Assembly: GCF_015706575.1 (NCBI RefSeq)
Contig: NW_024037074.1
Span: 15,117,334 to 15,181,333, forward strand
Direction of reading: 5' to 3'
Length of the DNA stretch: 64,000 bases
Source: Patiria miniata
Taxonomy: Eukaryota > Echinodermata > Asteroidea > Valvatida > Asterinidae
The stretch's first letter is position 1. Each line of letters begins with the position of its first letter. Below are positions 37,191-49,100 of this stretch, one piece after another. The translations under genes and the position numbers were made by a program. The notes under the pieces were generated by a model, which ran no database searches, was not told the DNA's origin, and was given only the letters and a program-made list of their open reading frames with translations.

Positions 37191-40100
37191 GTGAGAAATG
37201 GTCTTTCAAATTCTGATTTCATTGTGGTTTATATTTCGTAATATCTCAGGGAGTGGTTCTGGTAGTTAAGCCTGGATTTTTGATCTTGTTCTTTTTTTTT
37301 ATTTGTGGGGCCAGCATGGGCCATGGCGGGCCACGGCGCGCCAGGGGGCCAAGTTTGTTTGAATCAATGAATGACCATGATGACCCATCCCACTCCCAGC
37401 TGAATCTGATGATTGGACTTTTTTCTTGTTGGGCGATTGTCTAGTTACGGGCCCCTCTTTTGTTTTAGTCCATGACTAGAATGTTTATCGTTACCAAAAA
37501 CACCAAATTACTTGCAACCTCAAGCAATCCTCTTTTAATTACGATGGCCCTATTTGTCTTAATTTGGAACCGTATCTTTGGGCGGAAAATGTAATTCTCT
37601 TACCAATTTTCCAATTGATGCCATGCCAATCATAGCAGATTTTTGTATTCACTGTGCATGGTGATTATCACCATCTTTAGTTAATTCATGTTGTATTTTT
37701 TTTATCTTTGTTATCATTTTACTCCTTAATTTCCCTGACATTCCTGTTGGGTTTTCACATTGCTAACTATTGAGATGGCTCAGGAACCTACATGTAACTC
37801 TTGATTTTCGTTCGTATGTAGGAACTGGGCCCATAACTTCACTATCCGCTGTATGTTATTATCTGTTTGACATGCTTTATGACATGTGAAGGATGCTTGA
37901 ATAAAAAGGATATTTGAATGTAAATTCATTGAATGTTTCAAAGAGGTACGAAAGAATGTTTTTATTCACATAAATATAAAAGTAAACACTGTTGTAGGCA
38001 CGGGCGTCACTACTGGGGGGGGAGGGGTTCAACCCCACCCCCCTCCCCATTAGTCAGTTTTGTTGGCAACATCATGGTGCTGTCATCGAAATAGAAAATG
38101 AAGAAAGGAAAAGGAAGCCGAAGGGGAAAGCAAGAGGGAAGAAGAAATAATGGAGAATGTACACAATAAACACCAGTGCTCAAAACCATGCGAAGCTAAA
38201 ATCTGGTTCTGCAACCCATGGCAAAAGATTGTACATTCTGTCATCATGTCGGCACGAGCTGCCGCGCGAGGTCGCTTCATATGGGCAGTTGACAGCTACA
38301 TGTACAGCTGTGCAAAACATGAGCAAGTGCTCGCTCGCAGGCAGTTATGAATTGAGCTGATTCTTAGTGACGACTCAAAATCATGGATCAAGCTAAAGAG
38401 TGAAAATCGAAAAAATGAATCAAGCTACAGTTTTGATGTGATGTTTGTGATGTACATGTATCAACTTTGATGAACCACCCCCATCTCCCTAAACACGCGT
38501 GTACACATGGTTTTGCAATATGATAGGACCAAATTTGGACGATTTATTTTTGAAGTTGGACTTATCCAACTGAACAATGTAATCCATTCAAACTAATCAA
38601 CATGTATTAATTAACCATTCATAGAGTTGTGGAGGAAATTATCAATTACACTCATTTTGCGTGACGGTCCGTCGGCAAATTTCATAATGGCATCCACCCC
38701 CCATTCAAAATGGTCTAGCGACACCCTTGATTGAAGGCATATTATGGCAACTTGTAATTTTAAAAATTAAAAGGAGTAGGCCTATTACAGTTATTTATAT
38801 TCATATTTTTTTTTAAACATTCACTGTTAGCTAAACAATTTGTTTCTTATATGGCTTAACCCTAACCTTCCCAAATCCTGCAAAATCCTCCTTGCATTAA
38901 GTGGAGGATTTCGAAGGTTTGAGGCTGTATGGCAAAAATGTGTGGCTGATATTAGAGGATGCACTGTGTCAAGGTCGTAGGCCGGACCTTGTGTTGTTTA
39001 TGCTCAGCCGCGCATATATTTTGGCCTAGATTATACTTGAAATCCTCCGCACTGCTCAAGGATGTTACTGGCTCTGCCTCAACATATTGACAGGCAGGAT
39101 TGAGGCAGTGGTCATCCCTCCAAGAAACACATTCAACAAATAACGGAGGATTTTGGAGGATTGAGGCTGTATGCTATTTTTACATAGTTGAATGAGTTTG
39201 CGGAATTGAGGTTTCACTTAGCAAAAATGCCTAGGGAGTTCAGTTAAGGTTAAATAATGATTTTCGGGCCCTAAGATAATTATTTATCTGTCATCCCTTA
39301 CATGTACAATGTACGTGTCTTATCATTTCACTTAATGAAATAATGTACCAGTACATTGTACATGTAGTCAAAGCCTTATCAGAACAATTTGTGTGAGCAA
39401 CTAGACAATCAAGTTTTGCAGGCATTAAAGGGAATATACATCATTTGCTTTTGCTGTAATTTTCAGAAATGGATGGAATTGGGGGGTTGGAAATATATAG
39501 CAAATATAGTTACACTGACTTTTTTGAGGTTTTGGGTTCGAAAATGCTATAAAACCAAGAAAAACAATCATTTTCCTGTAGTCTGGCTCCCTGACTCCAT
39601 ATAAGAAGAAACAGAGCAGTTTACATACATTGGGGAATTGTAAGGTCAGGGAACCAGTCTAGCTGGCTTGTACCCGTTCATAGGTGTGTAATCGATTGCA
39701 AACAAGTGCGATGGTCAATTGGGGCCAGTATTTGAAAAAAAAGCCAGTTTTTTTCCAACGCTGGTCGGCCGATCAGCGTTGGAAATTGATACAAAAATAC
39801 CACTTTTCTTGAAAATGACAGTATACCAGGTGCCATGATTTTACAGGATGCTTTACACTGTCATTCTCTAACAGTCCAGCAAGGTATTTCAAAATGATTT
39901 GGTAGTTTTATTTTTTTTATGTTTGCAAATGTTGTATTTTCCCTTTAACCGTAGGCCTAATTAACCGTATATTACCTATCCTCAAAATGCAGGTTTTCCG
40001 GTATTTTGAAAGATTTTTGTCTGCACAGCAAAGTCAAAAAAAATTTGTAACATGTGGATTGATGATGCAATTTTCTCAAAGTATTATCAGTAAACATGCC

Positions 40101-43100
40101 AATTGTACAATACATGTAGTATAGGCAGAAATTAATCCCAGCACTGTTTTGCCAGTACTACAAAAGTAGCTATGCCAGTTTTCAAAAAAGACTAAAAATA
40201 TCAAAACCAACATTGTTCAGTTTCACTTCTCTTTTCAACATGTTCACAAATTAAGTACAAATGTACATGTACGTATCAAAACCATTGTTGTGTAATCGTG
40301 TGCATATGAAAGCAGTGATGATTTAATGCAATGCTTTGCTGATGTAGGGCAGACCATGTACTGATCCCTGTTGAAAATATGTGACCTGGCTGCCCCCAAG
40401 ACGTTCAAAATTCCAAATAATGCACAAATGTTGAAATAACTTTTTCTTTTTGACACTCTGCATAGAGAACTTAGGCCAAGTCTACTTGTAATTGAAATGT
40501 CAAATATAGTAGACGCTGACATGCTGACATTCTGACATTCAACTTATAACGTATTATTGAGTTTCTTTGACGCTAGCTGCAGTGACCTCCTGTACAAATG
40601 TACATTGTACATCATTGTGCACATTGAAACTTACATATTACATGAGGCAAAAAAAAATAATAGTTCTGCTTCCGATTACATGGCATTTGAAAAGAGGGTA
40701 GGTAGGAAGGGAACTTATATTTTTGGCAATTTTTTGTGTACGATCTTATGGAGGTGTCTTCATGTAGTCAAGGGTAAAAGGTAGTAATTGATGGTTTTCA
40801 GGGTTTTTCCCCTCATTTCCCCCCCCCCCCAAAAAAAAATTAGGATAGGGCTGTCAAAATAGGGAAGGTAGGGTAACGGGAAGCAGAATTTTTTTTTTTT
40901 TGGCCTAAAGTGTTTGCCTTTGGTGTGTGAAATTATGTTCTGTTGTCACTGCACTTGTTGAAAACGTATTGTTAAAATGTCTCATTCAACACTGAATGTG
41001 TACCGGTACATGTATATTCACTCATGTTACATGGACACCAAATGTGTTTCTCTGATTCAAGGAACAACAATACAATAAAATCTGAAGCAGATTATTAACA
41101 AACTAACCTGTTGAAATTTCAGCTCAGTGGATGTAGCTTTTGAGAAAACTGTAAAAATGCATTTTCCATATTTTCATATGCGTACATGTAGGCTTTCATT
41201 GAAAGCGCGGTGGGTTGGTCCTAACCATCGCCAGGAAATGACGGTATTTCCTCTTTTCTTGAAAATGCACCATACTAGGCACAATAATGCTTGATTCTAT
41301 TATGTACTTACAATCAAGTAGGGTATTTCATGATATTTTGGCATTTTAATTTTTGAATGTTTGCAAATGGTGTCCATTAGCTTTAAGTTTCATGCTGTGT
41401 TAAGTTGTTGCTGCTAGTGATGCATTTGTGATCAAAACTACCGGTACTCCACCATTTGTCCACTTGCAATATCTTGCCGATCAAATTTTGCTAATATTGC
41501 TACATGTACATGTAGTTGATATTATTTTTTGAGCTGCAACTCCAATAGCTCAAATCATTTCTATCAAGATATCCATATTCGCCTTTGCTCCCTAAAAGAA
41601 CAAGTGATACAATGTACATTATTATTTAACATTCGTGTTCATAAACAGAAGCCTAACTTATTAATAAGTGCACAAACTGCATACATACAGTGTACATGTT
41701 TGTACACATGTACATGTACATGTACAGGACAAGAATGATTGACATTGACATTGAGGTGAATATGATAAAACACATGGACACAAATGAACATGCCTGGATG
41801 ATACAATTTTTTGAAGGTTTAATTAAAAATCATTGAGGCATTGCATCATAGTCCTTTACCTTATTCTCATTTCTGTCTTTTTTCAAATGGCATGGTAGGA
41901 GAATTGGAGTTAATGAGCTGTGACATTTTGAATATTTTCAGATGAATAGGATTACATGATGCAAGACAGACAGCAGGAACTGTCCTTAACAACAAAAAGC
42001 ATAGGAAATTAGCCAAAATACTTCTGTTTAAAATAACATTAAAATGAAACTTCCTTTGCATACAAATATGTTGGGGTTCAAATTCTATTATCTTCACACA
42101 GTACAGCATGACAAAAACTTAAAGTACATTGTATGTTTACATGTATATGTGTGTTATTTATGTGGAGTGTATAAATTTATAAAAGGCAGGGTACATGTAG
42201 ATCAGTTGTGAATGTTTTTTTTCTTTTGAAGCAAGAAAAGTTCTCAAAATCTAAAGACGGGTGCTTAACAACTAACCTGATAAAGTTTTAGCTCTGTATG
42301 TAAATGCTGTATTTTCCAAGAATACAATATTCTAGGATCTCAATTTCAGTTCAACAGTTGCCGAGTCATGTTTTGAATTGCGCCCGAAATCCGCATCTGG
42401 GACACGTTTGCAATCAGCTACGCGATGTCACGCACTGAACTGATGTATATTAGGAACCACACGCATGTGTGTGCGTCATGTCAACGCCTACGCACACCCA
42501 TTCACGGATTCGTCGAATTACAAACCAACTACTAACGAAGATTTCCAAAAATGCATCACTTGACACATCTTTGGAAATGGCCTTCTTTCATTGTTTCTTT
42601 AAAATGACAGCATGCCAGAAAGAATAATTGAATTTCACAGGGTGGTTTTTGGCATCCCCATCTTTAAACTAAGTAAGCTTTTCAACGATAATTAGCTGTT
42701 TCGGTGTACACACCGAAACAGCTCTTGTTTTCGTTAAGATTTTTTTTTTTCTTTTTTTTTTTTCTTCCTCTTTTTCAGACTTTTTCTCCATAGGTTTAAC
42801 ACACGTTTCTTCTACCAATCCACTTTGCCACTTTTTAAAATCCGATTGATTTCAGACTTGGTACATACTTAGACCACCACCCACAGATGGTCCTAGAAGA
42901 AATTCGTGATCGTGACGTCATCAGGTGTCAGGTTACGTCACATTAAAGATGCATTTTTCCCCATATGTTTTGTACACAGTTTTAAAACACTCCAGTTTGG
43001 CATCTTCGTAAATCCGATCGACTTTAAACTTAATTCATACTTAGACCACCACCTACAGATGGTCCCAGACGAAATTCGTGATCGTGACGTCATCAAGTGT

Positions 43101-46100
43101 CAGGTTACGTCACATTAAAGATGTATTTTTCCCCATAGGGTTTGTACACGTGTTAAAACGCTCCATTTCGGCACTTTCGTAAATCCGATCATCGTTATAC
43201 TTGGTACACACCTATACCATCACCCACAGATGGTCGTTGAAGAAATTCGTGATCGTGACGTCATCAGGTGTCGCGTTACTTCACATTAAAGATGCACATT
43301 TTCCCCATAGGTTTTGTACACGTTTTAAAACGCTCCACTTTGGCACTTTCGTAAATTCGATCAACTTTATACTTGGTACACTCTTAGACCACTACTCATA
43401 GATAGTCCTAGAAGAAAGTCGTCATCGTGACGTCATCAGGTTTCAGGTTACGTCACATTGAAGATGCATTTTCCCCATAGGGTTTGTTCACGTTTAAAAC
43501 ACTCTACTTTGGCACTTTCGTAAATGCGATCCACGTTAGACTTGGAACACACTTAGACTACCACCCACAGATGGTCCTAGAAGAAAGCTGTCATTTTGGC
43601 GTCATGAGGTGTCAGGTTACATCACATTAAAGATGCATTGTTTCCCTATTGATTTTGTACACGTTTTTCTTCAAACTGATACACTTTTCCACTTCTATAC
43701 ATGTAAGTCTGAATGACTTTACACTTGTCAGACACTAGTAAGATCAGCCGCCTAAGATGGTCTCCAGTGAGTTCGTAACGATTACGTCATCATGTGTCAC
43801 GTGACGTGACATTAAATGAGCATTTTTTCGAATCGCTATAACTTCGAAAGTACAAGTGCAATTGGATTAAAACTTGGTATGCACATTCACAGGGATGGTT
43901 TATAAATGAAAATTGAAGTGACGTCATCATCAAATGTCATTTGACGTCCCTTAAAAGAGCATTTTATTCTTTTATAGGCCTATATCTACCGAACTATTAT
44001 GTTTGATTTGGTTGTAACTTGACATGTACGTATTATACATTTTGTAATGTGCTGTTACAGATGACATGTACAGTGACGTCACTGATTGTTCGTCACGTGC
44101 ACAGAGTATTTCAAATATCCGAAACAGCTTGTGTTTGTCCACAAACACATTTCTAGTTTTGCTAGTTACTTTTTTACTACTCTACCTTTAAGAACAAAAA
44201 CGTGCTTAGCACAGAAAATATTTTCTAAGCAAAACTGGTTACCAGCTAAAATGCCATGTGATTTATATTGCTCATGACTGGTTCGCAGCTGATTTCCGTT
44301 TAGCACCAAAAAAAATTGGCTAAGCAATATTTCTTCTTAGCAACTTATGAGATTGGCACGTCATTATGTCCATTGTTATAATATGGTTCCTCTCAGTTGT
44401 CACTATTGCTTGCTGAGCAATGCATTCTTTTCCTTTTTTTTAAATCAAATTCAGTGGTTGGAGAAAATGGGAGATTTCAAAATCCAGTGATCCTAATTGT
44501 TTTTCAAACTAAATGACGGTTATCTGATTTCACAGGAAGTTCCCATCCAGCTCACAGTCACGCTAAGTTTGCCAACAAAAAGTGACAAGTGAGGTGCCAC
44601 ATGCAATGCCCTCCCAATGATTGGGTATTCAATGACTGGACCTTTACAAGATACTCCAGAGCTGTAATATTGGAAAAATAGTGGATGGGAACTCTCTGAT
44701 AAGTCGAATGGGCAAGCTATTCCAAGAAGACCACTAGCAAGTTACAATCAGAGACCATGGTGCAAATTGGGGAACGTTCCAGTTGTTTTCTTTAGCCTGT
44801 GTCACAAAAAATGCAAGGCTTAAATTATTTTAAGGTTGGTTTTGAATATCCGGTTTCCAAAATAGAAACTGAATAGTGGAATTCAAACCAAATTAAAAAA
44901 AAAATGCGGATTTAAATCCCATCACTATACTTAAGGCCTACATGTACATGTTCATGTATGTGTCACAATACAAAGGAGGCAAACATTAAATTGTGTATGT
45001 ACCGGTACCTTCCATTCAAGTGAATACGCCATGCAGTCAGGCCTCTACAGGTAGCACTGCTACCTATTGCACACAATATCGATAAACAGTTAACATACTA
45101 CATGTTTGTATTCATTCGACTATATATTGTTTGTGACAGTCGCAATAAATTTTGGATGAGTACATTTGCTTGTATATGAGAAGTGGAAGTCCTGTTCTGT
45201 AGGCGATTTGAGTCAAATCTTTAAATCTGTTGTCTGTATGTCCTTAGATGGGAAAGATTTGTAAGAATACATGTATACTCACCAATGAAAAAGGGCAACT
45301 TACTCCACATTGACATTTAAAAAATAACTGCTCTTTTTCTCTTAAGTCATTAAAATGCATGACTTTTTATCCACTTAAACAGAAAATGACTCCAATGGTA
45401 CATGTATTCTGAAATCCCTACAGAGCGATACAAATTATTGGTATTTCCTCCCCGGAGATGCTTGCAAACCCAGAAAGAAATAAAAAAGACCCTGTGGGTT
45501 GAACAGTCTATGAATTATTCCTCCCACTACCTCACCAAACATTAGTCTTCAAATTGGCGCTCGGAAGTAAACGTAATGTGTGCAGTACTAGAAGACATAC
45601 ATGTACCGGTACATGTTTGCAATTTCAGAGCGGGAATGTGGGTTTACTGCACATGTAAACCTCTGTGTTTCATTACGAAAAGCAACTCTGTGTTTCATTG
45701 TGAAAAGCAAATCAAATCGAAGTAGCGGACATTTGGAGGGGGGGGGGACTACAATGGACTGATGTTCAAATTTTGAAGAGTTAGCAGATAAATGTATTTA
45801 CTGACTAGAGACTGGCTAGAGAGATTGTACAAAAACCCACGCAAGCCACAACAGGAATTCTCTAAAGCATTTGCTGACAATGGCCGATGAGGCAATACGT
45901 ATTACCAATGTGTCGTCTGCCATAGGGGAGTTTCTCCGAGCAGTCATTTTTATGGATGTTTGCTGACAGAAATTGTGAATTATTTACAAAGGAAACATGA
46001 TGTGAAGTAATGAGTTTTTTGAAAGGACAAGACTGGCAGACCTTTGTTGTTTGTCGGGCTGCAGGTCAATTCTTCTGTGTGCAACTGAGATCTCATCCAA

Positions 46101-49100
46101 TATACCCACTCTTTTTCCCCTCGGGAATTTTGAAAATACAGATATTTGAAATAAATCCTGGACTATGATATTATTCACGTCACACTGCTCTGTACCTAAA
46201 GAACCAGTGCCTTCAACATTGCATAGTCGGTGCTGTACGTTGCCTTAATTGCAGCTTGAGATCTAGGCATGCACTTGCTCTGAATACAGTTTTGAAAAGA
46301 AATATTACAACTTTTACTGCGGTGTATGATGAGAACCACTTCCCAGGAGTAAATGTAAATCCAAGATTCAAGTGAACTTGCAAAAGATATCTCTCTCTCT
46401 CTGTTTGCCTTGCTGTTGCCTGTGTTGCCTGTGTATCGATGATAAGAATGCAACAGTGCATACTGTTTGAAACGTCGAGTTAAAACAACTGGTTCTTCTC
46501 AGAACCACACAACTCAAAAGAGATGTGTATGTATCATTCGCATGGTGTTACCGCAAAGCTGCTATTCACTGTTCATGTCCACCATGCAAGCCATGAGACT
46601 AATAGTCTCATACAACAAATCAACTGCAGTGAAACATTTTACACGTATGTAACCGTAGCAATTTTAACAATTCTATACATTTTACGGTTAAAGGCTACTT
46701 GTAAGTCACGGATTATCAGGAACTTTTTTTAAAATCTGCTGAGTTTACACTGCATAGTGTTTCATAAATTAACCTCCAATATAAATTAAATGAGTTCATT
46801 AATTTGTAGTAATTACAAGCACGTCAATTAATTGTCTGCAACGTCTGCCAGCTATGTCAGCTAAAATTGTTAATTATTTGTTTCAACTCCCAGTACTAGG
46901 CTTACACTGTGTAATGTTAGATTTTTTTCAAATGTCAATTGGACCGCGACCGTAACTCTGTCCTGTGTTGTTAACCTGCACCATATTCCTTGTTCAAGAT
47001 TGCCAGCAATGATTGGATTACGACACTCATATCCATGTACTACTGTATGCCATCAATCACCAATCGGTCAACGTGTCAGTTCTAGGATGTTGGGAGTGCA
47101 CACGCCCAGCATTCTCACATGATGCATCGTTAAAGGGCACTTGACACTTAATTGAACTTAAATGAAAACCACGTGGATTTACGGCGGCATAATTTAGTCG
47201 AAGAGCCAAATCAAATTTTGCAATTTACATGTACTTCCCTTTGATGCAAAACTTTCATCAGATATAAAGGCCTAGTTCTCCCAAACTGATTGATAATTGT
47301 CTACTGGTCCACGTTGATAGTAAAGGCCCCTATGTGAGCAGTAAGGACCATTTTGAAAAGATATTTGATTAATTGGTGTGTACAGACATCTGAAGAAAAA
47401 AAGACAGATTGTTGTTGAGTTTTACTTTGAGAAAAACACCACCCAATACCTGTATAATGCAAAATGAAACACCGTGCTTAATTCAAGTAATGAAACTAGT
47501 AAACCTTTACTTGTATGTTCACTTTTTTGCAGCATAAATGCTCTATAAACATTAAACTTTCAGTTTTAATTCCAGTTCAAAGTCCAACGAATTGTATATT
47601 TTCCTTACCTTTCTTGAAAAGTGCAAGCAACATTTTGTCTTTTTGTTTTCTTCCATTTTTTTTTCATATCAAAGGTTCAATTATCGCTCCACTCATCACC
47701 TTGTGTCCCATGGATTCTACAACTTTCTCAACTGGTTTGATGAGAGGGCCTGGTATCCATTGGGCAGGATCGTTGGTGGCACGGTAAGTAAATCAGCAAT
47801 GTACAGGTTACCAGCTAAAAAGTCATGCAGTTTGAATTGCTTGTGACTGGTCCCCATCTGTTTTTTGCTCAGCACATAAAGTTGCTTAGCCTGCCCTGGT
47901 GTCCTGAGCCATAACAGCTCTTAAAACAGTTTATTTAAAATGCTCAAATCTCACTGCCCAAGGGCAGAATTGACCTATCGCGGTAGAATCACATGAGAAT
48001 CACGTCAACACAGCTTTTGAAATATTGTCCAATTACATGATATAGAAATAGACGCGGAACCTGCAAAATCTGAGACAAACAAAAGTTAGTAAACAGAAAC
48101 TCCCCAGGGTTTTCTAAGGGGTGTGGCTAACTCCCAAAAGGCGATAGGTCAATTACACTTGAGTTTACAATGTACATGTGTATAGAAAAGGATATTTTAA
48201 AATGAAATCACACACATAATGCTTGTATGTATTCATGATCACACCTCGGTCAGAACAGAGTGTTTTAAGTTTGGAGGAATATTTGTTTTCTGTCTCGAGT
48301 CTGAATAAATTACTGAAGAACAAATATGCTTCAAAATCTTTATATCTGGGGTATTCACCTAGTTCAGAACTGTGTGTATCCTTTTTCCCAATTTATATTT
48401 GTGTAAACCTTCATATCCCCTGCACAGCTGTCACAACTGCGATTGTGGAACCGTATTCCACTCCGATAAATGTCTAACTAACTGACTGAATTATTGATTT
48501 GAAGTTACTTATAAATCCAACTGTTTACGCGCCAGAACTTTTGTTGTTGAATTGCAGGTTTATCCCGGTCTCATGGTGACATCTGGCGCGATCCATTGGT
48601 TTGCTCATCTGCTCAACATCCCCGTGCACATACGAGATGTGTGCGTGTTTCTAGCCCCCCTCTTCAGGTAATGATAGAGTCTGTAAGAAAAAAAGATCCT
48701 GTTTTCTGGTTTATATTTTCTTGTCACTTATCTTATTCATTCTGATCAACAGTAGATTGCTCAGTCAAGCCATGCGAAGACATTTTCAAGAATTTACCAA
48801 CAACTAGCCCTGTTTCCAAATGTATTAAATAATGGTATGAAACAAATTGCCAAGGTTGAAGTTATAGGCAAAACAGAATTAGCACAATCAATTTTGAGCC
48901 ACAATATAGGCCTTCACAGTGCATACACAGTGCAAAAGTTGTATGAGCACATCCGTTTTTTGTTTTTAATAATATGGTAAATGACCAGAAAATGTTGGAC
49001 ATTGATGGTAATTTCACCCTCTGAAATTGGGTACATGTACTTGAAATTGGATACTTGTACTTGTAATTGGGTGCCGATATTTTGAGCTTCCTTTTTCTAA

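Larger units (their letters stand above)
37191..47674 (+). other. STT3B: STT3B intron 1 (10,484 bp), repeat-rich
   Basis: Donor GTGAGA, acceptor ATATCAAAG. It contains a GC-rich palindrome (38015-38048), a 31-bp direct repeat (38903 and 39144), three diverged copies of one interspersed repeat (about 39700-39960, 41090-41390, 42240-42680), TACATGTA-rich patches (39300-39365, 41690-41735), the hairpin-ended tandem-repeat element at 42694-44156 and another interspersed repeat (44195-44345). No nested gene is recognised. Confidence 0.85.
47784..48557 (+). other. STT3B: STT3B intron 2 (774 bp)
   Basis: Donor GTAAGT, acceptor AATTGCAG. It contains an interspersed repeat (47800-47900) and a small inverted-repeat element (47968-48154). 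Confidence 0.9.

Noticed and set aside
42778..44080. Tandem array considered as a CRISPR array
   Set aside because: Units are ~172 bp, similar along their whole length and lie in an animal intron; there are no short repeats separated by unique spacers.
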